A DNA stretch of 64,000 bases, from NCBI GenBank assembly GCA_019414025.1, contig DXMU01000007.1, positions 13,184 through 77,183 on the forward strand, read 5' to 3'. The position numbers and the translations under genes were made by a program. Below the pieces are notes generated by a model. That model was not told the origin of the DNA, did no database searches, and was given only the letters and a program-made list of their open reading frames with translations. This document shows positions 1-7,658 of this stretch, piece after piece (positions within the stretch are counted from its first letter, which is position 1; the number at the start of each line of letters is the position of its first letter). This stretch comes from Collinsella sp. (lineage in GTDB: Bacteria; Actinomycetota; Coriobacteriia; Coriobacteriales; Coriobacteriaceae).

Positions 1-161
1 ATGGCGGTTCCCCTCTCGAACCAAAAACGGATAACAGCGGTATCGATGCACGACGGGCGGCGATTGCCCTGCCGTGCTCAAACCCGGAATTTTGGGGAAC
101 CTGCTTTGCGGTTGACTTTTTAATTGTGCGTCGTCTCTCCCGGAGCCGTGAACATACCTGC

Positions 162-230
162 TCATATGCGGCTCCGAGCGATATATAGGGCACGCGCGGC
201 AACGCGGCGAATGTATGTCGTCTGCGGCAT
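162..230 (-). CDS. Candidate 22-aa leader peptide
   Basis: The ATG at 230 is preceded by a very strong AAGGAGG ribosome binding site eight bases away. The ORF reads MPQTTYIRRVAARALYIARSRI and stops at TGA (162-164). Five of its 22 residues are arginine. Its last codons form one arm of an 8-bp hairpin whose other arm is at 141-148, the arrangement expected of a translated leader that affects RNA folding. It lies on the minus strand between a candidate promoter and the presumed gene off the left edge. No family is recognised. The start signal is good, but coding status is inferred from that signal and from context. Confidence 0.4.
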   Translation of the reverse strand: MPQTTYIRRVAARALYIARSRI

Positions 231-336
231 GTGCGCACCCTCCTTAACCAGTTGAGGTCAACTATATCAACGGTCATCGACCATGCGAACACCGTTGACA
301 ATCGTACGACAGCTGCGGGATGCGAACACCTCGCTG

Positions 337-363
337 TCTGATAAATAATTATCAGATTGATAA
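337..363. promoter_or_regulatory. Palindromic operator candidate with three TGATAA half-sites
   Basis: TCTGATAA (337-344) is inverted as TTATCAGA (349-356) across a 4-base spacer, and a third TGATAA follows at 358-363. The array overlaps a minus-strand promoter-like -10 (GATAAT). Alternating half-sites over a promoter are typical of a dimeric regulator. No regulator gene is seen nearby. Confidence 0.4.
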
Positions 364-399
364 GATTTTGTCATATAGAAATCGGCGAGCGGTAAAGTG

Positions 400-429
400 G
401 AAACAAAGCGGTCGAGGACTACCTCCTCG
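400..429 (-). terminator. Possible terminator after modC
   Basis: A short stem CGAGGA/TCCTCG (413-418 with 424-429) is followed on the minus strand by ACCGC and TTTGTTT. It lies just past the modC stop. The stem is short, so the call is tentative. Confidence 0.35.
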
Positions 430-447
430 CCCGCATCGCCCACCGCA

Positions 448-1518
448 TCAACGACAAACCAAATGGATCCTGCTGGCATCAAAATGCATGCGCAGCGTCT
501 CGCCTGCTTGTGGCAGCTCGTCGACAGGCATGCCCACTTTGTTGACCTTCCACTGCAGGCGCGTCGGCGCATCGGCACGCGGCACATCCAGCAGCACCAG
601 GCGCTCAAAACGCGAATCGCTCACGCGGGCCACATGCAGGTCGTAGCTGTTACGCCCCCGCTCAACACGGTTGTCCACATGGAAGTAGCTCGCGCGAATG
701 CCCAGGTACGCCACATTATCAGGAACCTCGCGACCCACGTTAAAGGTCATGCCCCAGTCGAGGGCCTCAACTTCTTCGTCGCCGATCTTGCGCGCCCGGC
801 TTGTGTTCTTGCAGCCCGTCAGGCGCAGTGCCGCCAGCGTCTGCGGGCGGCGAACCACGTCCTCGACGGAGCCGATCTCCTCCACATGTCCGTCGTGCAT
901 CACGCAGATGCGCTGGCACAGGCGGCACGCTTCGTCGATGTCGTGGCTCACGTAGAGCACGGTGCGGTTGCAGACATCGAACAGGTCGAGCATGTTCTGC
1001 TCGAGGGCGCTCTTAAGATAGGAATCGAGTGCGCTCATGGGCTCGTCAAACATAAAAATGCCAGGATTCGCCGCCACCATGCGGGCAAGCGCCACACGTT
1101 GTTGCTGACCGCCCGAGAGTCGCGCGGGATAGCGGTCGACAAAATCGGCCAGACCGAAAATGCTCAGATAGCGCTCGGCGAGCTTTTTGCGCGCGGCGGC
1201 GTCACCCGCGTCCTTTACACCGGCGCATACGTTATCGGCCACTGTCATGTTAGGAAACAGCTGATAGTTTTGGAACAGCAGAGCGCATTTGCGCTCCTGG
1301 GGCGACAGGTTGATGCCCGCCGCCGAGTCAAAAAAGGTCACGCCGTTGACAACGATCTTACCCTCGTCGGGCGTCTCCACACCGGCGATGCAGCGCAGCG
1401 TACAGCTCTTGCCGCAACCCGAGGCGCCCAGCAGGGCCACGCGCTCCTCGCCGGCCTCAAGCTGCATGTCGAGCACAAACCCGGGATAACGTTTCTTAAT
1501 ATCCAAAACGAGCGACAT
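448..1518 (-). CDS. modC: Molybdate ABC transporter ATP-binding protein ModC
   Basis: This is the cytoplasmic ATPase that powers molybdate or tungstate import. The Walker A motif GASGCGKS is at residues 31-38, the Q-loop glutamine at 83, the signature LSGGQQQR at 134-141, Walker B IFMFDEP at 154-160 and the H-loop histidine at 192. The C-terminal 120 residues form the regulatory region expected of ModC-type ATPases, although no clear Mop motif can be read by eye. At 356 aa the length is normal for the family. It is the last gene of modA-modB-modC and starts 3 bases after modB ends, so it is almost certainly co-transcribed. Substrate assignment rests on the ModA and ModB neighbours and on moaB and moeA next door. 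Confidence 0.9.
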   Translation of the reverse strand: MSLVLDIKKRYPGFVLDMQLEAGEERVALLGASGCGKSCTLRCIAGVETPDEGKIVVNGVTFFDSAAGINLSPQERKCALLFQNYQLFPNMTVADNVCAGVKDAGDAAARKKLAERYLSIFGLADFVDRYPARLSGGQQQRVALARMVAANPGIFMFDEPMSALDSYLKSALEQNMLDLFDVCNRTVLYVSHDIDEACRLCQRICVMHDGHVEEIGSVEDVVRRPQTLAALRLTGCKNTSRARKIGDEEVEALDWGMTFNVGREVPDNVAYLGIRASYFHVDNRVERGRNSYDLHVARVSDSRFERLVLLDVPRADAPTRLQWKVNKVGMPVDELPQAGETLRMHFDASRIHLVCR

Positions 1519-1521
1519 AGC

Positions 1522-3003
1522 TTATCGACCTCCCCGCGGCGCCGCATCATCACGCATGAGCTCGGCCAGCGCCTCGCGATCGATACGCAGCGCATCGCCG
1601 CCGACTGGGTCGAGCGAATCTCCCTGTCCGGCGAGACCTTTGGCCTGTTTGCGCTCCGCACGGGAAAGGCCACGTTCGCGATACTTTTGCGAATGCGCCG
1701 TGTACATATTGATGAACAGAATGACCAGGAAGCTGAACGCGATTACGACTACGACCCAAAAGAGGGCCACCGACGTATTGCCGCCCATCCACTCAAAGTA
1801 AATCGCAATGGGAATGGTCTGCGTAATACCGGCGTAGTTGCCCGCAAAGAACAGGGTGCAGCCAAACTCGCCCATCGCGCGGGCAAAGGCGAGCACCGTG
1901 CCGGCGGCAATCGAGGGCCAGCCAAGCGGCATCATGAGCTTGGCAAAGATGCGACGCTCGGACCATCCCAGGGTTCGCGCGGCGTCGAGCATCTGCGCGT
2001 CAAGACTCTCGAAGGCTCCGAGCGCCGTGCGATAAACCAGCGGAAACGACACGACGACGGCCGAAATGACCGCCGCGGGCCACGTAAAGACGATCGAGAT
2101 GCCGTGCGCGATAAGCCACTGGCCCACCCCGGTCGATCGACCAAATAGCATAAGCAGCAAAAAGCCGCAGACCGTGGGTGGCAGCACCATAGGAATCGTA
2201 AAGACCGAATCGAGCAGGCCCTTGATGCGACTCGAGGTACCCATAGTCTTCCACGCGGCGAACAGGCCCAGCGCAAAGGAAATCAGCAGGGCAAGGCCGC
2301 TCGTTTTGATAGAAACCCAAAACGGACGGTAGTCGATGCCGCCAAAAAACGTCTGGGCGCACTCCGCCAGCGAAGGTGGCTCCGTCGTCGAGACGCTCGC
2401 ATACGGCACTAAGGCGGCGTTGTCGCTCCACAGGGCTCCGCCACCCAGATCAAGCTCGGCGTTCGCGGCCTCGGCGGCATTCACCACCGTGTAGCAATCG
2501 CCGTCTTCGCCCTTCACCTTAAACTGATAGCGATAATCGCCCTGCACAAGTTCGTTGTCCGAGGTAAACACCCACTCAAGCCTGGAGTCCTCCAGCAGCG
2601 CTCCGCCCATGGAGTGAGACTTATCGAGCCCCGTGAGCATCTTCTTAAGCGCCTTTTGGTCAGAGGCGTTTGTAATGTCGAGCCCCGCGTCCTTAGCGGC
2701 GTGTGCATCAACCCACACCACGATGTTCGAAGGCGTCGTCACCGTCACAAGCGTCGTCTTTTTGTAGATGGGAAATCGATAGCCCTCGGGCTGACCTGCA
2801 AACGAGCGTGCCGTGCCCTTGGCATTGCGCTCAAACGCGTTGAGGCCAAACTCGACGCCATCGATAAGCGCGGAGTCCTCGGTCGCCTGGCACCCATCGG
2901 CGGTGGTAAAGAGAGCCTCGGCACAGGCAGCCCCAGGCAGCGAGGTAAACGCAAAGAGAACCGCTGCCAGCGCGGCGAGCAGGCGAATCGTTTTCCTTGA
3001 CAC
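1522..3003 (-). CDS. modB: Molybdate ABC transporter permease ModB with N-terminal extracytoplasmic domain
   Basis: This is the membrane channel subunit of the molybdate importer. The C-terminal half is a standard ModB-type permease of about five helices, with an EAA loop reading DAARTLGWSERRIFAKLMMP that docks on ModC. The N-terminus differs from standard ModB. A signal-peptide-like segment ending in PGAACA-EA is followed by about 190 residues of soluble sequence before the first permease helix (WVSIKTSGLALLISFALG). At 493 aa the protein is roughly twice the usual 220-270 aa. I chose the GTG at 3003 because GAGGAG lies 6 bases upstream; the longer reading from 3042 has no ribosome binding site. 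The extra domain would face outward. Its role is unknown; it could help capture substrate. Confidence 0.85.
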   Translation of the reverse strand: MSRKTIRLLAALAAVLFAFTSLPGAACAEALFTTADGCQATEDSALIDGVEFGLNAFERNAKGTARSFAGQPEGYRFPIYKKTTLVTVTTPSNIVVWVDAHAAKDAGLDITNASDQKALKKMLTGLDKSHSMGGALLEDSRLEWVFTSDNELVQGDYRYQFKVKGEDGDCYTVVNAAEAANAELDLGGGALWSDNAALVPYASVSTTEPPSLAECAQTFFGGIDYRPFWVSIKTSGLALLISFALGLFAAWKTMGTSSRIKGLLDSVFTIPMVLPPTVCGFLLLMLFGRSTGVGQWLIAHGISIVFTWPAAVISAVVVSFPLVYRTALGAFESLDAQMLDAARTLGWSERRIFAKLMMPLGWPSIAAGTVLAFARAMGEFGCTLFFAGNYAGITQTIPIAIYFEWMGGNTSVALFWVVVVIAFSFLVILFINMYTAHSQKYRERGLSRAERKQAKGLAGQGDSLDPVGGDALRIDREALAELMRDDAAPRGGR

Positions 3004-3054
3004 GGGCGACTCCTCAAACACAGGGCAACGGCGCGCAGGCACGCCGGTTCAATC

Positions 3055-3087
3055 AAAAAGGACAGGCGATCGCAAGAACGCCCGCCC
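3055..3087 (-). terminator. Intercistronic terminator or attenuator between modA and modB
   Basis: On the minus strand GGGCGGGCG (3087-3079) can pair with CGCCTGTCC (3068-3060), with two G-U pairs, and TTTTTG follows. It lies between the modA stop and the modB start. Partial termination here would make binding protein in excess over the membrane components. Confidence 0.55.
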
Positions 3088-3119
3088 TCAAGAATATCGT
3101 TATACAGTGCCCTTTCGCA

Positions 3120-3995
3120 CTACTCGGAAAGCTCAAAGCCGTACTTGGCCCAAATCTTCTGGGCTTTCTTGTTGGTCAGGCAGAAGTCGATGAACGCCTT
3201 GGCCTCGTCGGCATGCTCGGAGCTATCGGCGACAGCGCCGGGATACACGATGGGCTTGTGCGAGTCCTCGGGGCACACGAAGACCTCCTCGATGCCGTCG
3301 TAGCGGAAGATATCGGAGCTGTAGACAAAACCCGCCACGCAGTCGCCTGTAGAGACGTAAGACGCAGCGGTGCCGACCTTGTCGGCCAGGGCTACCTTGT
3401 CGGCGAGCTCGGGCGCGTACTCGCCGTCGTCGCCCTCGGTACCGGTATAGAGGCCCACGGAAGCCAGCGCCTGGTTGGCGTACTTGCCGGCGGGGACGGT
3501 CTTGGCGTCGCCGATGGCAATCTTACCGTCCAGATTCGCGACGTCGGCGATGGCCTCGACCTTAGTATCGGAGCCCTCGGCGCGAATGATCACGAGATCG
3601 TTGACGAACATGTCCTCGCGGGTGTCGGTGTCGACGAGCTCGGCGGTCTCAGCGTCATCCATGGTGCCCTTGGAAGCGGTGATGAGCACGTCGACCGTGG
3701 CGCCGGCCTTCATCTGCTCGACGAGGTCGCCGGAGGCCTTAAACTGCGTGTCGGCAAAGGTGGTGCCGGTTTGGTCGGTGTAGAGCTCCTGAACCTCGGG
3801 CAGGGCCTTCTCGAGGGAGTTAGCGGCAAAGACCTGCAGCTCGACGGTTTCCTTCTTGGAAGAGGCCTTGGCGGAGCCGACATCGGATCCGGCCAGCTCG
3901 GACGTCTTGCTGCACGAACAGCCGGCAAGACCAAGGCCGGCAGCGGCGACAGCAGAAAGCGAAACGAATCCGCGGCGAGAAACCATATCGAACAT
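3120..3995 (-). CDS. modA: Molybdate-binding lipoprotein ModA
   Basis: This is the extracytoplasmic substrate-binding protein that delivers molybdate to ModBC. The N-terminus has a twin-arginine-like SRRGF followed by a hydrophobic stretch and the lipobox LAGC, so Cys26 should be lipidated. The mature part is a type II periplasmic binding protein of the ModA class, with features such as LQVFAANSLEKALPEVQELY and GAVADSSEHADEAKAFIDF. The start is ATG at 3995, six bases after AAAGGG; a TTG two codons upstream is too close to the ribosome binding site. At 291 aa the length is typical. It is the first gene of the mod operon, with its own promoter and operator-like palindromes upstream. Confidence 0.9.
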   Translation of the reverse strand: MFDMVSRRGFVSLSAVAAAGLGLAGCSCSKTSELAGSDVGSAKASSKKETVELQVFAANSLEKALPEVQELYTDQTGTTFADTQFKASGDLVEQMKAGATVDVLITASKGTMDDAETAELVDTDTREDMFVNDLVIIRAEGSDTKVEAIADVANLDGKIAIGDAKTVPAGKYANQALASVGLYTGTEGDDGEYAPELADKVALADKVGTAASYVSTGDCVAGFVYSSDIFRYDGIEEVFVCPEDSHKPIVYPGAVADSSEHADEAKAFIDFCLTNKKAQKIWAKYGFELSE

Positions 3996-4041
3996 GTTCA
4001 ACCCTTTCGAACGCTATGCCCGGGGACCCCGCCTCGGGCTT

Positions 4042-4108
4042 TAATCTGCAATCAGATTATACTTCTGCGCGAATAATGATAGTGAGATATTATTCTCGTC
4101 AGAGAATA
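4042..4108 (-). promoter_or_regulatory. modA promoter with palindromic operator candidates
   Basis: A perfect TATAAT -10 is at 4061-4056 on the minus strand, with a weak -35. The palindrome TAATCTG-CAAT-CAGATTA (4042-4059) overlaps the -10 and likely start site. A second palindrome, TATTCTC-GTCA-GAGAATA (4091-4108), lies upstream. A ModE-like molybdate repressor would suit the position, but the site is not the E. coli ModE consensus and no modE is in the window. Confidence 0.5.
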
Positions 4109-4147
4109 TAGTTTCAAGTTACCGTGCACCTCGGCGTCGATTCGGCG

Positions 4148-4185
4148 GAAAACAAAGGCGGAGCAGCCGTTCAGGTCGCCCCGCC
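4148..4185 (-). terminator. Terminator after moaB
   Basis: On the minus strand GGCGGGGC (4185-4178) pairs with GCTCCGCC (4164-4157) and TTTGTTTTCC follows. It lies just past the moaB stop codon and separates moeA-moaB from modABC. Confidence 0.75.
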
Positions 4186-4198
4186 GCAGGTAAACCGC

Positions 4199-4678
4199 TT
4201 AGTTGGTATGTCCGCCGCCCGCCGTCATCTGAGCCGCATGCTCCAGCTGGTCTGTTATGGCCTCCCAGCTTTCGCGGGCGGCCTTCGTAGAACCGGGAAA
4301 GTTTACGACAAGTGTATGACCTCGTTGCATGCAAATAGCGCGCGAGAGCATGGCGCGGCGCGTCTTGGTCATGGAGTAGGCACGAATTGCCTCGGCAATA
4401 CCCGGCACATCGCGGTCGCAGACGGAACGCGTCGCCTCGGGCGTTACATCGCGCATCGAAAGCCCCGTGCCGCCGCAGGTGAGCACGACATTGGCGTGGC
4501 ACTCATCGGCGGCTTCCATAATGGCATCACCGATCTCGCTGACGTCGTCGCGCACGACCACATGTGAGGCGACCGTCCAGCCCTGTGCCTCGATAAGTTC
4601 CTCGAGTGCGGCTCCGGCCTCATCCTGCAAAAGATCGCGTGTGTCCGAGCACGTCACGATCGATATCTTCAGCTCCAT
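4199..4678 (-). CDS. moaB: Molybdenum cofactor biosynthesis protein, MoaB/Mog family
   Basis: This 159-aa protein of the MogA/MoaB fold acts on molybdopterin before molybdenum insertion, the step before MoeA; Mog-type members adenylylate molybdopterin. The family signature LTCGGTGLSMRDVTPEAT is intact, and the N-terminus KISIVTCSDTRD is typical. The start is the ATG at 4678, preceded by AGGGGG. A longer in-frame reading runs back through the end of moeA and has no support. It lies 10 bases downstream of moeA, in one transcript ending at the terminator at 4148-4185. Sequence alone does not separate MoaB from Mog. Confidence 0.85.
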   Translation of the reverse strand: MELKISIVTCSDTRDLLQDEAGAALEELIEAQGWTVASHVVVRDDVSEIGDAIMEAADECHANVVLTCGGTGLSMRDVTPEATRSVCDRDVPGIAEAIRAYSMTKTRRAMLSRAICMQRGHTLVVNFPGSTKAARESWEAITDQLEHAAQMTAGGGHTN

Positions 4679-4688
4679 AGCATTCCCC

Positions 4689-5951
4689 CTACAACACGGC
4701 GCCCTCGGGCAGGTCGACGCGAACAACGTCCACGGCATCTCCCGCCTTGAGCTCGCACGGTCCTTCGTCAATACGCAGCAGGCAGTTCGCACGCTGCATA
4801 GTTCCAAGCAGCGCCGAATTCTGTGTCTTAGCCTCGGTCACCAACAACTCACCGGTCTCGGGGTCGCGCAAAACCGTGGCGCGATCGAAGAAGCGGCGAT
4901 GCTGTCGCTTTTTCACGCCGTGCGTGAGCGTCGCCTGCTGCACGGGACGCGCAACCTCGGCAAAACCGCGCATCTTGCGAATCGCCGGACGGGCAAGCAT
5001 CTCAAAGCCCACATACGCCGCGGCCGGGTTGCCCGAAAGCCCCAGGTAGGGCTTGCCCCCGAGCAAGCCAAACGTGATGGCCTTGCCCGGACGCATCGAG
5101 ATGCGATCGAACAGCACCTCGCCCTCGCGCTTAACCAGCGCCGTCACATAGTCGTAATCGCCCGCAGAGGCGCCGCCGCTCGTAATGACAAAGTCGCACT
5201 CCTGCACGGCACGATGAACCAGCTCGGCAATCGCCTGCTCATCATCGGGCGCAATGCCGTAGAACACGGGCTCGGCACCGGTATCGAGCGCCTCGGCCAT
5301 CAACGCCGAGGAGTTGGAATCACGAATCTGCCCACGCGCCGGCACGTTACTCGGTGCGACCAGCTCCGTGCCCAGCGAGATGATGCCCACACGCGGGGCG
5401 GCGTGCACCTTCACGCGAGCGTATCCGGCGCTCGCCAGCAGACCCGCGCCCGCCGGAGCCACGACCTCGCCAGCGTGCATCACAACATCGCCGGCATGGG
5501 CCTCCTCGGCGGCAGAGCGAACGTTCTCCCCCACCTTGGCCGGCGCCGAGAAGCGAACGTGCGAGCCCTCGTTGCCGTCACCATCGAGCACGTCGACGAT
5601 CTCGTACTTCACCACGGCATCGGCGCCTTCGGGCACCGGCGCGCCTGTCATGATGCGGACCGTCTCACCCGGGCCAAGAGCGCCCTCAAACACATGGCCC
5701 GCGGCCTCGTGTCCGATAACGTCGAGCGTCACCGGCGCCTCGCCAGATGCCTGCGCCAAATCCGCCGAGCGCACGGCATATCCGTCCATAGCGCTGTTGG
5801 CAAACGGCGAGATGTCGATATCGGCCACCGCGTCCTCGGCCAAGGGAAAACCAGCCGCCTGCCACACGGGAATCTCGACGAGATCGGTCGGAGCAACGTG
5901 CGACAAAACAATCGACTGCGCGTCCTCCAGCGGAATGAGTTTCTCTGCCAT
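4689..5951 (-). CDS. moeA: Molybdopterin molybdenumtransferase MoeA
   Basis: This enzyme inserts molybdate into adenylylated molybdopterin to give active molybdenum cofactor. Visible family blocks are SPFANSAMDGYAVR near residue 50, ITSGGASAGDYDYV near 240, SMRPGKAITFG and YLGLSGNPAAAYVGFEM near 280-310, and a C-terminal domain IV. At 420 aa it is full length. The start is the ATG at 5951, five bases after AAGAGG. It is the first gene of moeA-moaB, next to modABC, so uptake and cofactor assembly are adjacent. Which molybdoenzyme is served is not visible in the window. Confidence 0.93.
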   Translation of the reverse strand: MAEKLIPLEDAQSIVLSHVAPTDLVEIPVWQAAGFPLAEDAVADIDISPFANSAMDGYAVRSADLAQASGEAPVTLDVIGHEAAGHVFEGALGPGETVRIMTGAPVPEGADAVVKYEIVDVLDGDGNEGSHVRFSAPAKVGENVRSAAEEAHAGDVVMHAGEVVAPAGAGLLASAGYARVKVHAAPRVGIISLGTELVAPSNVPARGQIRDSNSSALMAEALDTGAEPVFYGIAPDDEQAIAELVHRAVQECDFVITSGGASAGDYDYVTALVKREGEVLFDRISMRPGKAITFGLLGGKPYLGLSGNPAAAYVGFEMLARPAIRKMRGFAEVARPVQQATLTHGVKKRQHRRFFDRATVLRDPETGELLVTEAKTQNSALLGTMQRANCLLRIDEGPCELKAGDAVDVVRVDLPEGAVL

Positions 5952-6162
5952 ATGCACCTCTTAATGCCACGGCGCACAACAGGGGCGCCGATTCTTTATG
6001 CTTGTCTCAGTATAATCCCCCGACGCACGACCGCGACTCGGCCTGTACCCGCAAATACACCTGTCGGTTGCAGGCCGCGAAACAGAATGGAAACCAACCC
6101 ACCGGCTCGTCGCGTTTACCGCGTTTTATAATTGCTTGCGTTGCAACCTAAAAGAGGAACGT
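5952..6162. promoter_or_regulatory. Divergent promoter region of moeA and the CLC gene
   Basis: A minus-strand TATACT lies near 6010 for moeA, and a plus-strand TATAAT lies at 6127-6132 for the CLC gene; both have poor -35 boxes. I looked for a fluoride (crcB) riboswitch before the CLC gene and a Moco riboswitch before moeA and recognised neither. Confidence 0.4.
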
Positions 6163-7572
6163 ATGGCTCATAACGACAAACCCGAAAGCGCAAACAAAGC
6201 GCAGGATCATTCCCAGCCGCTCGACGACGGCGGCTTTTTCTCCCTGAACGACGTCATCATGGCAGGCAGGCATCAGCTCACCCGCTCCGAGCATCTCCTG
6301 GCTGCCGACACGCGCCGCAACGTCCGCAACCTACTCGCGAGCGCCAAGTTGCTCGTACTCGTCGTCACCGTCTCGCTCGCCATGGGCGTTGCCGCTTGGG
6401 CGTTTTTGGCCTCGTTGAATATCGCGACCGACTATCGCGAGCACCATGCGTGGATTTACGCGCTGCTTCCCGTTGTGGGCGTTGCCACCGCATGGGTGTA
6501 CAAAAACCACGGTCTTGCCGCCAAACGCGGTAACAACCTGGTCATCGACTCCGCTCTGGGTACACGCCTCATCCATATGCGCATGGCCGTCCTCACCTTC
6601 GTCTGCTCCACGCTCACGCACCTAACGGGCGGATCTGCCGGTCGCGAGGGGGCCGCGGTGCAGATTGGCGGCACCATCGCCAGCAACATCTCGAACCTCG
6701 CCCACCTCAAAAAACATGACCACCACGACCTCATGCTCGCCGGCATCTCGTCGGCCTTTGGCGCCGTATTCGGCTCGCCCCTTGCTGGAGCTTTCTTTGG
6801 CATGGAGATGTGCTTTATCGGCAAGATCGACTACACCGCGGGCATCTACTGCCTGGTCGCCTCGTTTACCGGCTACTTTACGTCACTTGCCTTGGGAACC
6901 GAGTACGAGGCGAATGTCATCGCCAGCGTTCCCAACATGACACCGCGGACGGTTGTCATCGTTGTTATCAGCGCAATTATCTTCGGTCTGACGGCACGCC
7001 TCTTTGCCTGGTCGGTTCGAACCGTCAAAAGCCTTTACGGTCGCTTTATCACCAATTACCTTACTCGCGCACTCGTGGTTTTGGCCGCCTATGCCCTCCT
7101 TGACGCCTGGGACTACGCCGGCCTTTCCACGTGGCTTTCCGGCGCCGGATTTGCAGGCAACACCACCCTGGCGGACGCAGCCATCAAGTTGGTCGTCACA
7201 GCGCTTACCCTGGGCGCGGGCTTCCAAGGCGGCGAGGTCACGCCCCTGTTTGGCATCGGTGCGGCACTCGGTGGCTGGATCGGTTGCCTTACCGGGCTTG
7301 ACCCCAGTTTTCTGGCGGCTCTCGGCATGCTCGGCGTGTTCTGCGCCGGCCTCAACGTGCCCATCACCACCTGCATGATGGCCATCGACCTGTTCCACGG
7401 CACGGCCGCCGGGTTCTTTGTCATCGTGGCCTTTATCAGCTACCTAACCGGCGGACACCGCGGCGTGTACCCCGCCCAGCGCATCATCTCACCCAAGCGC
7501 CGCTCGCTTATTGTGGATGAGGGAGGTACGGTAGCGGATGCTATCGAGCGCCACAACGACCTGATAGAGTAG
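6163..7572 (+). CDS. CLC-family anion transporter, probable CLC-F fluoride/proton antiporter
   Basis: This is a multi-helix CLC protein of 469 aa. Three family blocks are visible: RGNNLVID at about 122-129, GSAGREGAAVQIGG at about 157-170 with the gating glutamate at 162, and GGEVTPLFGIGA at about 356-367. In chloride-type CLCs the first block is GSGIP and the serine coordinates chloride. GNN(L) in that place and GREG(T/A) in the second block are described for the CLC-F branch, which exports fluoride. The function is therefore inferred from motif class. The start is the ATG at 6163 after AAAGAGGAACGT; upstream codons lack a ribosome binding site. It stands alone, divergent from moeA. Confidence 0.8.
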   Translation: MAHNDKPESANKAQDHSQPLDDGGFFSLNDVIMAGRHQLTRSEHLLAADTRRNVRNLLASAKLLVLVVTVSLAMGVAAWAFLASLNIATDYREHHAWIYALLPVVGVATAWVYKNHGLAAKRGNNLVIDSALGTRLIHMRMAVLTFVCSTLTHLTGGSAGREGAAVQIGGTIASNISNLAHLKKHDHHDLMLAGISSAFGAVFGSPLAGAFFGMEMCFIGKIDYTAGIYCLVASFTGYFTSLALGTEYEANVIASVPNMTPRTVVIVVISAIIFGLTARLFAWSVRTVKSLYGRFITNYLTRALVVLAAYALLDAWDYAGLSTWLSGAGFAGNTTLADAAIKLVVTALTLGAGFQGGEVTPLFGIGAALGGWIGCLTGLDPSFLAALGMLGVFCAGLNVPITTCMMAIDLFHGTAAGFFVIVAFISYLTGGHRGVYPAQRIISPKRRSLIVDEGGTVADAIERHNDLIE

Positions 7573-7658
7573 ATGTAATAATCGCCGTGCAGCCACAATC
7601 GGGGCTAATTCGACCTGAGCGCGACCGCACTGTCATGTCACACGCCGGGAGTCGCCCC

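Larger units (their letters stand above)
1..447 (-). promoter_or_regulatory. Regulatory region of a minus-strand gene beginning beyond the left edge
   Basis: No long credible gene lies here. Read on the minus strand, it holds an ATGACA/GATAAT promoter-like pair near 350-380 overlapped by TGATAA/TTATCA palindromes, then a leader ORF at 230-162, then a stem-loop (141-148 pairs with 169-176). At 10-17 there is an AGAGGGG ribosome binding site pointing off the left edge. Together these suggest that a gene starts at or just beyond position 1. That gene cannot be seen, so its identity is unknown. Confidence 0.5.

Noticed and set aside
397..2148. Long plus-strand ORF opposite modC and modB
   Set aside because: It is antisense to two clear ABC transporter genes, has no ribosome binding site and no recognisable domain; high GC content makes such shadow frames common.
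5952..6162. Fluoride or Moco riboswitch
   Set aside because: The conserved cores could not be found on either strand by eye; a covariance-model search would be decisive.
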